Source of the DNA: Gammaproteobacteria bacterium RIFCSPLOWO2_12_47_11
GTDB taxonomy: Bacteria > Pseudomonadota > Gammaproteobacteria > Eutrophobiales > Eutrophobiaceae
NCBI GenBank assembly: GCA_001801885.1
Contig: MGYU01000084.1
Coordinates: forward strand, 1 to 46,159
Reading direction: 5' to 3'
Length of the DNA stretch: 46,159 bases
The notes beneath the pieces are model-generated. The model was given only the letters and a program-made list of their open reading frames with translations. It had not been told where the DNA came from and ran no database searches. The position numbers and the translations under genes were made by a program. Below, in pieces: positions 1-10,070 of the stretch (within the stretch, counting starts at the first letter, position 1; each line of letters begins with the position of its first letter).

Positions 1-2715
1 GGTTACATCAAGAAGATCTGCATCACTATCCGGCTCAAAGTTCCTGGTCTTTGTCACATCAAGCAAATCATCGCCGGACTGCTCTTTTGTACCGGTTTCA
101 ATCTTCGGGGATTCATCTCCATTATCAAAACTGATGCCTGAAGTGACATCAAGAAGATCGACCTTTCCGGTTTTTTCATCATCAGTGACATTAAATGACG
201 TATCCAGAACATCGGGTGCAGCTTCATGCTTCTTTTCGTCTTGCTCCAGGTCAAACGAGAAATCCAGTGCGTTGTCATCGGCTACTGCAATCTCACTTTC
301 TGCCTGCGATACATCCTGTGAGATGTCCAGCGCGTCCGCAGCGGGTTCTTCCGGCTTTTTGTCTTCTTCCAGGTCAAATGAGAAATCGAGCGAGTTATCA
401 TCTGCGGACTTGGATTCTGCCGGGGCTACGCCATCCCCGGCACTTTCAATATCTGCCGCTTCAGTCACATCAAGTACTTCTTCTTCGTCCATATCGATTG
501 CAGCAGTTACATCCAGTATGTCTCCATCTTCACTTTCATCCGCTGCAACCATATCCGGAACTTCTTCAGCACCGGAGGTCATATCCAGATCGAAATCCAG
601 ACCTGAGTCGGGGGCACTTTCATCACCGGTAATATTGACTATGCCTCCGCCACTGGTCACTGTAGCCTTGTCTTCTTCATCACCTGCTGATGCCGCAAAT
701 AATGCGCGGTTTGGAGAAATTTCCTGCCACATGGCTACCGCCATACTCCAGTAGTCCCCCTTCCCATGAACCTTGTCGTGCAGAACACGTGCAGCCTGCT
801 CATATCCCTTTTTGTTATTGGCTGCATAATATACTTCGAGTAACTTGGTATGATTTTCAAGATTATCAGGATCTTTTGCGATGACTTTCCTGACCAGTTC
901 TTCGGCCTGATCATATTGCTCATAAGCCAGGAAATAATTGACCTCAGTAATTGGATCTTCTTCCTCTTCAGGTGCTGGGGCTGAGGCTGGGGCTGGGACT
1001 GGCGTCTTTTTTTCTACCGGCGGTGATACAATCTGCGTAGCATCCTGTTTTTCAAATTCCAGCTCACTTGTTTCATCTTCTGAACCGGGGAGTATGGTAA
1101 TGGCCTCGGAATCAACCAGCGCCGTGCCGAGATCGGTTGCATCTTCCGCATGGAAATCCTTTGGCTGATCTGCAAGATTATCGAAATCAGGGAAAGCACT
1201 TTGCGGGATCTCTATTGCAGTCTCACTCTGACGGCGTTTGACAACAACCATACCCAGGATAACCAGTAGCAATCCTCCCAGAACCGCACCCACATAGGTG
1301 AGATTGCTCCTGATAATGTCGATAATTCCCGCCAGGGCATGAGGGATAAATGAAGTGGCAGCGGTATCTACCGCAGTTTCAACGGCCTCTCCAGCAACAG
1401 CTGTCTCCTCTTCCTGCTCTTCCACAGGTGCTTCTTCAACTTCTGCTACTTGCACAGGTTCTTCCGGTTCTGGTGCCTTTGCCACTGCTGCTTGTTCCTC
1501 TGCAGCAGCAGCTTTCGCTGCTTCTTCAGCCGCTATCTGTTGTTGCAGGGCCGCCAGTTCACTTTCCTTGAGTACAATCAGACGCTTCAGGTCATCAATG
1601 ATGGCCTCTGTTTCGGAAAGTTTGTCCTTGAGTTCGGCGTTTTCCAGTGTCAGCGCTTCAAGCGATTCACTCACCAGCGCCAGATCGTTTGCGAGTTGTT
1701 CACTACTGGGCTCAGTCACTCCTGCTATACCTTCACCTGCTTCAGCCGGAGCGACCAGGCGCAGTTCCGGTTCTCCTTCCGGAGGAACAGCAACCGGGGC
1801 AATTTCAGGAGTGACCGTGGTTTCCGGAATTGCAGGCTCCTCGCTGATCACCGTTTCTGGTCTGGGTGTGACAGCTGTTGCCAGGGCTCCACGTGCCTCT
1901 TCCCATAATCTGTTTTGCTGTTGGGCTTGTGCAAATGCCTCATCCCTTGTGAGTGAACGTAGCTCGGATGAGTCCGGTAAATTCAGGATATGTCCACGTT
2001 TTAGTCCATTGATATTGCCATTAATAAAGGCCTCGGGGTTTGCCCGCAGCAGGGCAAACATCATCTGCTGCACACTCACAGAGCTGTCCGGACGCATTGC
2101 GCTGGCAATAGACCAAAGGGTATCTCCGGTCACAGTGGGGCCATAATCCCCACCACCGTAGGCGATGGGCCTGGATACTGTCGGCGCGGCAGACGGAACA
2201 CTTCTGCCTGGTTTATATTCAGGTGCATAAACTACCTGATTGTCTTCAATATCCCTGACAATAGCGCCGGTTGTGCTTTCTACCGGAGCAGACGGTGCCA
2301 GTCTTTTCTGTTTTTCGGGGCTGGCATAGATAGGTGGATCCAGTAACACGGTATATTCACGGTACAGGCGGCCGTTAGACCAACTCACTTCCAGCAGGAA
2401 ATTCAGGAAGGGTTCACGAATGGGCTCATTACTGTAGATACGGATAACATCAGCGCCTGATTCCGTCTCTTTTACAACAAAATTCAGAACTCTGAGGATA
2501 TTTAATCTGGGGATACCGGCACGACTGAATGCAGCCTCATCAGCCAGTCTTACATTCAGGCTGTCAAGTTCTTCTATTGTGGGTGAAAGCAGTTCAATCC
2601 GGGCATCAAAGGGTTCATTAAGGGCAGAGTCAAGATCCAGCTTACCCAGACCCAAAGCGTGTACCAGCGCAGGTGCAAATGTAATCAGTAAAAATAACTG
2701 CAGTCTCAATCTCAT
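1..2715 (-). CDS. fimV: FimV-like peptidoglycan-binding (LysM-type) protein, C-terminus beyond window edge
   Basis: Open minus-strand frame from ATG at 2715 (MRLRLQLFLLITFAPALVHALGLGKLDLDSALNEPFDARIELL...) running off the left edge, so absent from the ORF track. FimV N-terminal signature, LysM-like 'YTVTGDTLWSIA'-type stretch (GPTVTGDTLWSIASAMRPD), coiled coil, one TM (VGAVLGGLLLVILGMVVV), acidic cytoplasmic tail. Confidence 0.88.
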   Translation of the reverse strand, partial: MRLRLQLFLLITFAPALVHALGLGKLDLDSALNEPFDARIELLSPTIEELDSLNVRLADEAAFSRAGIPRLNILRVLNFVVKETESGADVIRIYSNEPIREPFLNFLLEVSWSNGRLYREYTVLLDPPIYASPEKQKRLAPSAPVESTTGAIVRDIEDNQVVYAPEYKPGRSVPSAAPTVSRPIAYGGGDYGPTVTGDTLWSIASAMRPDSSVSVQQMMFALLRANPEAFINGNINGLKRGHILNLPDSSELRSLTRDEAFAQAQQQNRLWEEARGALATAVTPRPETVISEEPAIPETTVTPEIAPVAVPPEGEPELRLVAPAEAGEGIAGVTEPSSEQLANDLALVSESLEALTLENAELKDKLSETEAIIDDLKRLIVLKESELAALQQQIAAEEAAKAAAAEEQAAVAKAPEPEEPVQVAEVEEAPVEEQEEETAVAGEAVETAVDTAATSFIPHALAGIIDIIRSNLTYVGAVLGGLLLVILGMVVVKRRQSETAIEIPQSAFPDFDNLADQPKDFHAEDATDLGTALVDSEAITILPGSEDETSELEFEKQDATQIVSPPVEKKTPVPAPASAPAPEEEEDPITEVNYFLAYEQYDQAEELVRKVIAKDPDNLENHTKLLEVYYAANNKKGYEQAARVLHDKVHGKGDYWSMAVAMWQEISPNRALFAASAGDEEDKATVTSGGGIVNITGDESAPDSGLDFDLDMTSGAEEVPDMVAADESEDGDILDVTAAIDMDEEEVLDVTEAADIESAGDGVAPAESKSADDNSLDFSFDLEEDKKPEEPAADALDISQDVSQAESEIAVADDNALDFSFDLEQDEKKHEAAPDVLDTSFNVTDDEKTGKVDLLDVTSGISFDNGDESPKIETGTKEQSGDDLLDVTKTRNFEPDSDADLLDVT

Positions 2716-2745
2716 TCCTTAAATCCCCGGCCGAAACGTCTACTC

Positions 2746-3132
2746 TTATAACTGCGGATTAATTAACAAAGAATATTCACGCTTTATGTGGCCTGTAGCC
2801 CATTTCAGTTCCAGTAAAAAATTCAGAACAGGTTCACGGACTGAATCCTTGCTGGTTAACTTCAGATAGCTTTTACCGTCTTCTACACGCACAAGTTCGA
2901 TCTTTAACTCTGGCCAGTGATACATACCAGCAGTCTGTCCGGACAATCTGGATACGGAAACATTCAAACTATTCAACTCCTCAAGCGTGGCAGAGAGGAT
3001 ATCGACTGTTGCATCAAGTGATTGATTTAACGACGAATTAAGCTTTATTTCTGAAACACCCAAGGCATAGGCTGCCGGGTGGACAGCAAATAAAAGCATC
3101 CCAAAAATTATAATCAACAGTTTTTTATTCAT
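2746..3132 (-). CDS. Small secreted FimV N-terminal-domain paralog
   Basis: 128 aa with signal peptide; 'ALGVSEIKLNSSLNQSLDATVDILSATLEELNSLNVSVS...REPVLNFLLELKWATGHIKREYSLLINP' parallels the adjacent FimV N-terminus, but ORF ends after this domain. Confidence 0.8.
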   Translation of the reverse strand: MNKKLLIIIFGMLLFAVHPAAYALGVSEIKLNSSLNQSLDATVDILSATLEELNSLNVSVSRLSGQTAGMYHWPELKIELVRVEDGKSYLKLTSKDSVREPVLNFLLELKWATGHIKREYSLLINPQL

Positions 3133-3318
3133 GTTGCATCCGTAAAACTTTAATTTTCAATTAGTTAGAAATTGCACCACTATAAACATTGCTTCAGGTA
3201 TATCCCGACTCAATTGATGGCCATGCATTAAAGTTCGGCCAGTTTTGGGCCAAACCACACCATTCGGGTTATATTAAAAACCTGCGAATGTTCTTTACAA
3301 TATCTCTTTAACTATAGT

Positions 3319-4341
3319 TTATAAGTAGTCTTTTACCAAAATTTCAGCGATTTGAACACTATTTAATGCGGCCCCTTTACGGACATTATCGGACACCACC
3401 CACAGGTTAAGGCCCCTGGGATGAGAGATATCTTCACGGATCCGGCCAACAAAGACCGGATCCTGTCCCGCGGCCTCGGTCACTGCTGTCGGATATCCAC
3501 CATTGTCACGCTCGTCAACTACAGTCACCCCGCTGGCCTTTTCAAGCAATTTTCTGGCCTGATCAGCGCCCAGTTTGTCCCTGGTTTCGATGTGCACGGC
3601 CTCCGAATGGCCATAGAACACCGGAACCCTCACCGCCGTAGGGTTGACCAGAATAGTATCGTCTTCAAGGATCTTGCGTGTCTCCCACACCATTTTCATC
3701 TCTTCCTTGGTATAACCATTATCCTGAAAAGCATCAATGTGGGGCAAAACATTAAAGGCGATCTGTTTAGGATAAACCTTTATCTCAACCGGTTTGCCAT
3801 TCAGCAGTGCCTCTGTCTGCCGGGCCAGTTCGTCGATGGCCTTCATACCGGTGCCGGACACGGCCTGATAAGTACAAACATTAATACGCTCTATGCCCAC
3901 CGCATCGTAAATCGGTTTTAATGCCACAACCAACTGCATGGTGGAACAGTTCGGATTGGCGATAATGCCTCTGTTTTTGTATTGCGCGATTGCATGTGGA
4001 TTGACCTCGGACACGACCAGCGGGATATCAGCGTCATAACGGAAACGTGAAGTATTGTCGACCACAATACAACCGGCCGCTGCAGCACGCGGGGCATGAA
4101 TATCAGACACCGAGGCGCCGGCCGAAAACAGGCCAATATGGACATCCTTGAAATCAAAGGATTCAAGTTCTTCGACAACGATCTCCTTGTTACCAAATTG
4201 TACGGTCTTGCCCACAGACCGGCTGCTGGCCAGGGCATAGATTTTGTCTACAGGAAATTCCCGTTGCGCCAGTATGGATAACATGGTTTTACCCACGGCA
4301 CCGGTGGCGCCGGCCACTGCTACATTGAATTTTTTACTCAT
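3319..4341 (-). CDS. asd: Aspartate-semialdehyde dehydrogenase
   Basis: 340 aa; VAGATGAVGKTMLSIL nucleotide-binding start, NPNCSTMQLV active-site Cys motif. Confidence 0.96.
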   Translation of the reverse strand: MSKKFNVAVAGATGAVGKTMLSILAQREFPVDKIYALASSRSVGKTVQFGNKEIVVEELESFDFKDVHIGLFSAGASVSDIHAPRAAAAGCIVVDNTSRFRYDADIPLVVSEVNPHAIAQYKNRGIIANPNCSTMQLVVALKPIYDAVGIERINVCTYQAVSGTGMKAIDELARQTEALLNGKPVEIKVYPKQIAFNVLPHIDAFQDNGYTKEEMKMVWETRKILEDDTILVNPTAVRVPVFYGHSEAVHIETRDKLGADQARKLLEKASGVTVVDERDNGGYPTAVTEAAGQDPVFVGRIREDISHPRGLNLWVVSDNVRKGAALNSVQIAEILVKDYL

Positions 4342-4379
4342 TAACTCCTCACCACTCTGTTAAATAATTCCAAATAAAT

Positions 4380-4443
4380 GTGATTGGTGAATAGTGATAG
4401 TTTGGTTTTACTAATCACCAATCACCAGTCACCAGTCACTAAT
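4380..4443. repeat. Heptamer repeat hairpin (GTGAYTG/GTGATTA family)
   Basis: tgattggtgaatagtgatag ... ctaatcaccaatcaccagtcaccagtcacta; two arms of complementary 7-mers, right arm includes the leuB stop codon. Confidence 0.8.
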
Positions 4444-5515
4444 CGAGTGCAGATAGAACCGCATCACCCATCCCGGAGGTCGAGACACTGCGCATCCCTG
4501 GTGTAGCGATATCTGCTGTTCTTACGCCGTCTGCCAATACCCGTTTCACCGCAGTTTCAATACGTGCCGCTTGTTCCGGCTGATCGAGCGAATAACGCAA
4601 CATCATCGCTGCAGACAAAATAGTAGCAAGCGGGTTGGCCTTGTTCTGTCCGGTAATATCCGGGGCAGAACCATGTATGGGTTCATAGATCCCCTGGCCA
4701 GTCTCATTGATCGAGGCAGAAGGTAACATGCCTATTGAACCGGTCAGCATGGAGGCCAGATCAGACAGAATATCGCCAAACATGTTCGTGGTAACAATGA
4801 CATCAAACTGCTTCGGCTGCCGCACCAGTTGCATCGCGGCGTTATCTACGTACATGTGCTGAAGTGAGACATTCGGGTAATCTGCAGCCACTTTTGTCAC
4901 TACTTCCCGCCAGAGTTCCGTCGCTTCAAGCACGTTCGCTTTGTCGACAGAACACACCTTGCGGTCGCGTTTTTGAGCAATAGTAAATGCTACACGTGCA
5001 ATCCGTTCAATCTCGGATTCAGAGTAGACCAGTGTGTTAAATCCTTCTCTCTGACCATCTTCCCTTACTCTGATCCCGCGTGGTTGACCAAAATAAATAC
5101 CCCCAATCAGTTCACGTACGATCATAATGTCCAGATTGGAGACAATCTCCGGTTTTAATGTCGAAGCATCTGCCAGTTCCTGGTAAAGCAATGCAGGCCG
5201 GAGATTCGCATACAAACCCAAAGCGGAGCGGATTGCAAGTAAGCCACGTTCAGGCCTGAGGGCCCGTTCAATGTTTTCCCATTTCGGGCCACCGACTGCG
5301 CCGAGTAGTATTGCATCACTGACTTTTGCTTTTTCCAAAGTTTCAGCAGGCAAAGGCGAACCCGCAGCATCCACAGCACTGCCACCAATCAGACCATGTT
5401 CGATTTCGATCTCGAGATCATGTCTTTGAGATAACGCATTCAGTATCTTTTCAGCTTCGGTAACGATCTCGGGACCGATACCATCACCGGGCAGTATCAG
5501 AATTTTCTTTTTCAC
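4439..5515 (-). CDS. leuB: 3-isopropylmalate dehydrogenase
   Basis: 358 aa; [12 protein letters not shown] start, [38 protein letters not shown]. Confidence 0.97.
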   Translation of the reverse strand: MKKKILILPGDGIGPEIVTEAEKILNALSQRHDLEIEIEHGLIGGSAVDAAGSPLPAETLEKAKVSDAILLGAVGGPKWENIERALRPERGLLAIRSALGLYANLRPALLYQELADASTLKPEIVSNLDIMIVRELIGGIYFGQPRGIRVREDGQREGFNTLVYSESEIERIARVAFTIAQKRDRKVCSVDKANVLEATELWREVVTKVAADYPNVSLQHMYVDNAAMQLVRQPKQFDVIVTTNMFGDILSDLASMLTGSIGMLPSASINETGQGIYEPIHGSAPDITGQNKANPLATILSAAMMLRYSLDQPEQAARIETAVKRVLADGVRTADIATPGMRSVSTSGMGDAVLSALD

Positions 5516-5549
5516 CGGGTATTTCCACTTTCAGAAAAACAATTAATCA

Positions 5550-5905
5550 ATCGCCGCTCGACAACTTGTTCCTGACGTTGTCTCGGTCTCTAGTTCCAGA
5601 CTCGACTCTACCGATTCCTTCCATGGAATCGTACCACCTACTTCCCTGTAGGCGTCTCGCGCAGTCGCTATCAGCATCGTGCTTCACGCGACACTAATAC
5701 ATCCCTGTATGTCGTCTTGCGCCTGCGGCCACGACCGCAACGGAGGCGGAAATATCGAAATAGACACAACTTTCGACCAGTACTTCCTGTACATCGCCGC
5801 TCGAAAACCTGTTCCTGACGTTTTCTACCGCCTACATCCATGTAGGCGTCCTGTGCATCCATGCGCCCGCGGCATACCGTACTTCCTGTACATAAAAAGG
5901 TTGCA
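5550..5905. repeat. Intergenic cluster of short palindrome-rich repeats
   Basis: Two near-identical ~34-bp copies (atcgccgctcgacaacttgttcctgacgttgtct at 5550 and atcgccgctcgaaaacctgttcctgacgttttct at 5793) plus small palindromes ttccatggaa, tacatccctgta, ctacatccatgtag, gcatccatgc, tacttcctgtac. Confidence 0.7.
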
Positions 5906-5920
5906 CAGCATACCTCAACT

Positions 5921-6820
5921 TCAGGACTTCTTCGAGGAAACAACCGGCTGCAAGGTTTCCATCGCCGTTATCCATGCTGCCAGCACCACCAGCAACCCAC
6001 CTGCCCATTCCTTGAGTGTCACAATTTCGTTCGTCAATAAGGCCGCTGATACGGCACCGACCACAATTTCAAACAAAAATATAACCGCTGATCGATGCAC
6101 CGGGAGATGCGTTACACCATATTGGGCAGTGTAAGTCATGGCAAGCATGCCGATACATCCGACACCCATGGCAAAACCCAGTGTCGCAGAGGTCAACACG
6201 GGAGGAGGCGGTTGCATGACAAGAATTCCGATAGCCGCCAGGAACAGTACGCCCAGGCAGGCCGGACCCATTTTCAGCACGATCGGTATATCGCCGGTCT
6301 TGCGGACCATGACATTCATAAAGGCAAAGGCAAAACCGGCAGTAATAGCCAGGATATCAGCTGCATTGGTCGGAAGCAGAATGCCGGTGTCAGGCTGCCA
6401 CAGCATAATAACGGCCCCACACATCGCCATCATAATCGAGAGCCATGCCAGGATTGATAAGTGTTCTTTTAACAGGAGTTTACCCAGCAGCACGGTCCAG
6501 ATGGGTGAGAGATAAAACAGCAAGAGCACCCGGACGACATTGCCCTCAAGCAGGGCCAGTATAAACCCGAGATTCGCCCAGCCGGCCGTAATACCAATCA
6601 GGAGCAGGGCCAGCGGTCGCTGCATGATTCCGGAACGGTTTATCCAGAGCACTGGTAACAGGGGTATTAACGTTGCAGTGTATATCAACACAGAGGCCCA
6701 GAGACCCGATACGCCCATCTCTTCCATGAGCCGCAAGGGATACCAGAGCAGGCCCCATAAGGTAGCTGCAATCAGACAACTGATAACTGGAAAAAACGCA
6801 TGCGGTTTTTTGGTTGGCAT
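5921..6820 (-). CDS. DMT superfamily (EamA-type) permease
   Basis: 299 aa, about 10 hydrophobic segments, two EamA-like halves. Confidence 0.85.
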   Translation of the reverse strand: MPTKKPHAFFPVISCLIAATLWGLLWYPLRLMEEMGVSGLWASVLIYTATLIPLLPVLWINRSGIMQRPLALLLIGITAGWANLGFILALLEGNVVRVLLLFYLSPIWTVLLGKLLLKEHLSILAWLSIMMAMCGAVIMLWQPDTGILLPTNAADILAITAGFAFAFMNVMVRKTGDIPIVLKMGPACLGVLFLAAIGILVMQPPPPVLTSATLGFAMGVGCIGMLAMTYTAQYGVTHLPVHRSAVIFLFEIVVGAVSAALLTNEIVTLKEWAGGLLVVLAAWITAMETLQPVVSSKKS

Positions 6821-6868
6821 AAGCAGATGGCCTATACTAGCGGTTTCACTGAAAAAATAATTAAAAAG

Positions 6869-8080
6869 ATGAATCCCGGTCTTGCCTCTTTACAACCATA
6901 CCCGTTTGAAAAGCTGGCCCGGCTCAAACAGGGTTTATCACCTCCGGCAAATAAATCAGCCATAGACCTATCCATCGGTGAACCCAAACACAAAACGCCG
7001 GATTTCATACTGGATGAAATCAAGGCGCATTTGCCATCAACGGCTGCATACCCGAAAACCCGTGGCCAGGAAAAATTGCGGGAGGCCATAACCAGGTGGT
7101 TGTGTAAACGCTTCAGACTGACTGAAAACAGCATACATCCGGACAAACATATTCTACCGGTGAATGGCACCCGCGAGGCCTTGTTCGCCTTTGCCCAATG
7201 TATTGTTGATCATAGAAAATCCAGGCCGGTTGTGATTTCACCCAATCCGTTTTATCAGATCTATGAAGGCGCTGCCCTCCTCGCCGGGGCACATCCTGTT
7301 TTTGTAAATTGTACTGCTGAAAATAATTTCATCCCGGATTTTTCCTCTGTCACAGCGGATACCTGGAACGATTGTCAGTTGATATATATCTGCACACCGG
7401 GTAATCCTACAGGCGCCGTGCTGGATCATGTGACACTTGCAAAACTGATGGATCTTGCGGACAAATATGATTTTATCATCGCCTCGGATGAATGTTATTC
7501 CGAGATATACCTTGATGAAGACCATCCTCCAATCGGATTGCTTCAGGCTGCTGCTGAAGCAGGCCGCGATGATTACCGCCGTTGTATCGTATTTCACAGC
7601 CTGTCCAAACGTTCCAATGTCCCCGGATTGCGTTCCGGTTTTGTTGCCGGTGATCAGGAGTTGATTGAGTCTTTTTTCAAATACCGTACTTATCACGGTT
7701 GCGTGATGCCGGGTTTTACACAAGCGGCGAGCATTGCCGCCTGGCAGGATGAAATCCACGTCATCCAGAACAGAAAATTATACCGTGAGAAATTTGCTGC
7801 AGTGCTTGAGATTCTTGCCCCGGTGATGAACGTATATCGCCCCGAAGCCGGGTTTTATCTGTGGCCTGAGGTCCCAATCTCTGATCAGACGTTTACACAA
7901 CAACTGTTTTCCAAGCAAAATATCACCGTACTGCCGGGCAGTTTTCTCTCACGCACGGCCAATGGTATAAACCCGGGGAATAACAGACTGCGGATTGCCC
8001 TGGTAGCCTCCCCGGAGGAATGTGTTGAGGCAGCTGTCAGGATTCGTGATCAAATACATACTCTATCAACAGGAAATTAA
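6869..8080 (+). CDS. dapC: Succinyldiaminopimelate transaminase (PLP aminotransferase)
   Basis: ORF track start 6800; likely start [16 protein letters not shown] at 6869. Fold-type I aminotransferase ([16 protein letters not shown] lysine motif), directly upstream of dapD. Confidence 0.9.
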   Translation: MNPGLASLQPYPFEKLARLKQGLSPPANKSAIDLSIGEPKHKTPDFILDEIKAHLPSTAAYPKTRGQEKLREAITRWLCKRFRLTENSIHPDKHILPVNGTREALFAFAQCIVDHRKSRPVVISPNPFYQIYEGAALLAGAHPVFVNCTAENNFIPDFSSVTADTWNDCQLIYICTPGNPTGAVLDHVTLAKLMDLADKYDFIIASDECYSEIYLDEDHPPIGLLQAAAEAGRDDYRRCIVFHSLSKRSNVPGLRSGFVAGDQELIESFFKYRTYHGCVMPGFTQAASIAAWQDEIHVIQNRKLYREKFAAVLEILAPVMNVYRPEAGFYLWPEVPISDQTFTQQLFSKQNITVLPGSFLSRTANGINPGNNRLRIALVASPEECVEAAVRIRDQIHTLSTGN

Positions 8081-8082
8081 TA

Positions 8083-8904
8083 ATGAACAAGTTTGAAGCC
8101 ATCATTAATGAGGGATATGAAAACATCAGAAATCTGACCCTGGCGGCTGCCAGTTGGGAATTAAAAGATGCCGTACAACAGGTATTAACCGGCCTGGATC
8201 TGGGCAAGGTGCGTGTTGCGGAAAAGATTGATGGTAAATGGGTTGTGCATCAATGGTTGAAAAAGGCAGTATTGCTTTCTTTTGTACTGGAACAAAACAA
8301 GGTAATAGATGGTGGCTACACTAATTATTTCGACAAAGTGCCAAGCAAGTATTCCGGGCGCGGTAAAGTAGATTTTGAAAAATTCGGCGTCCGCGTTGTA
8401 CCACCTGCCACTGCCAGACGTGGCAGTTATATCGCACCTAATGTGGTATTGATGCCAAGTTTTGTAAATATTGGTGCGTATGTCGACTCAGGCACCATGG
8501 TGGATACCTGGGTGACTGTCGGTTCCTGCGCGCAGATCGGGAAAAATGTCCACCTTTCCGGTGGCGTGGGTATTGGTGGTGTTCTTGAGCCACTGCAGGC
8601 CAGCCCGACCATTATTGAAGATAATTGTTTTATTGGTGCCCGCTCGGAAGTTGTCGAGGGTGTGATCGTCGGTGAAGGCTCCGTGATTTCCATGGGCGTG
8701 TATATCGGCCAGAGTACACGCATCTATAACCGCGAAACCGGGGAGATCAGTTTTGGAAAAATCCCGCCCGGTTCTGTCGTTGTGTCCGGTAACCTGCCCT
8801 CCAGTGACGGTAAATACAGTCTTTACTGCGCGGTCATTGTCAAACAGGTTGACGAAAAAACCCGCAGCAAGGTCGGAATCAATGAGCTTTTGCGTGATCT
8901 CTAG
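8083..8904 (+). CDS. dapD: 2,3,4,5-tetrahydropyridine-2,6-dicarboxylate N-succinyltransferase
   Basis: 273 aa; hexapeptide-repeat transferase ([40 protein letters not shown]). Confidence 0.97.
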   Translation: MNKFEAIINEGYENIRNLTLAAASWELKDAVQQVLTGLDLGKVRVAEKIDGKWVVHQWLKKAVLLSFVLEQNKVIDGGYTNYFDKVPSKYSGRGKVDFEKFGVRVVPPATARRGSYIAPNVVLMPSFVNIGAYVDSGTMVDTWVTVGSCAQIGKNVHLSGGVGIGGVLEPLQASPTIIEDNCFIGARSEVVEGVIVGEGSVISMGVYIGQSTRIYNRETGEISFGKIPPGSVVVSGNLPSSDGKYSLYCAVIVKQVDEKTRSKVGINELLRDL

Positions 8905-8972
8905 GTCTTCTGTATTCTGCTATCTGGATATAACGTGATAAAAATAAAAAACATTCTTTTAGGCAATCCCTG

Positions 8973-10043
8973 ATGAATATATTCGGGAAAATCGATGTTG
9001 CCGGCCAGATGGATGTCGAGCACGTTGAACTCAAGGGTTTTTCGCGCAGTGTCGCGGAACTGGAATGGTTATTGCTGATTCTGGTCATACTCTATACCGT
9101 TGTCCCCGGTAATTTCACAGTCGATCAATGGCTGATTATCAAATCCTGCCTGTTCTTTGCCGGGTTTGTACTGGCCTTCCGTTACCTGAATTTTTATAAG
9201 CGGGAAACCCGCTGGAAACTGGCCATTGAAATCTGGGTAATGATAACGTTTATCACATGGATACTCTGGCACACGGGAAAGATAGACAGCCCATTATTGA
9301 ATCTTTATCTCCTGGTCATCATTACCAGTGGCCTCACCATGGGCAAGCTCACGACCCTGTTGGTCCTTGTGCTGATCACATCCGTATATATTTATATGGG
9401 CCATCCGGTGTATGCGGACATAACTTTTTCATTACAGAACTTCGGGCGCCTGATGACGTTATTCTCTCCGTACCTGCTGGTAGCCTATCTCACAACCATG
9501 CTGTCAGCAGACTTGCAATATGCAAGAAGAATGCTCAAACATCTTTCCGAAACAGATGATCTGACCGGCCTTGATAATATCAGGTCATTCAATAATATCC
9601 TGGCGCTGGAGATAAAAAAATCGATCCGCTATCAACGTGTGTTTTCCATGCTGATGATAGATGCGGATAATCTGAAGGAGATAAATGACAAGTACGGTCA
9701 TGAAGCAGGCGATCGGCTGATCAAGGCCATGGCAACTGCTATCCAGGAATGTATGAGAGAGTCAGATACCCTGGCCAGATATGGGGGTGATGAATTTATC
9801 GCCTTGTTAACTGAAACTGATCAGCAACATGCAATCGAAGCTGCCGAACGCATAAGACGGGCCGTGGAAAATACCGCGTTTGATAAGGACGGTCAGCAAA
9901 TCAGGTCAACCGTCAGTATCGGCATTGCCAGCTTCCCGCAACAGGCCGGAAATACGATAGATCTGCTGCGCAAAACTGATCAGGCACTGTATGCGAGCAA
10001 AAATGCAGGACGTAACAGGGTCACGATCTTTGATGGAGTTTGA
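8973..10043 (+). CDS. Membrane-anchored GGDEF diguanylate cyclase
   Basis: Several N-terminal TM segments; ARYGGDEFIALL with RESD (RxxD I-site) five residues upstream. Confidence 0.92.
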   Translation: MNIFGKIDVAGQMDVEHVELKGFSRSVAELEWLLLILVILYTVVPGNFTVDQWLIIKSCLFFAGFVLAFRYLNFYKRETRWKLAIEIWVMITFITWILWHTGKIDSPLLNLYLLVIITSGLTMGKLTTLLVLVLITSVYIYMGHPVYADITFSLQNFGRLMTLFSPYLLVAYLTTMLSADLQYARRMLKHLSETDDLTGLDNIRSFNNILALEIKKSIRYQRVFSMLMIDADNLKEINDKYGHEAGDRLIKAMATAIQECMRESDTLARYGGDEFIALLTETDQQHAIEAAERIRRAVENTAFDKDGQQIRSTVSIGIASFPQQAGNTIDLLRKTDQALYASKNAGRNRVTIFDGV

Positions 10044-10070
10044 TAATATATCAGGTTATCCGGATTTTAT

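Noticed and set aside
134-2146. Ser/Ala-rich plus-strand ORFs (134..754, 1355..2146, 1450..1908)
   Set aside because: They are antisense to the open fimV frame; composition is the mirror of its acidic, coiled-coil coding sequence.
5671-6134. Cys-rich small ORFs between leuB and the EamA gene
   Set aside because: Their sequence is made of the intergenic palindromic repeats; coding is unlikely.
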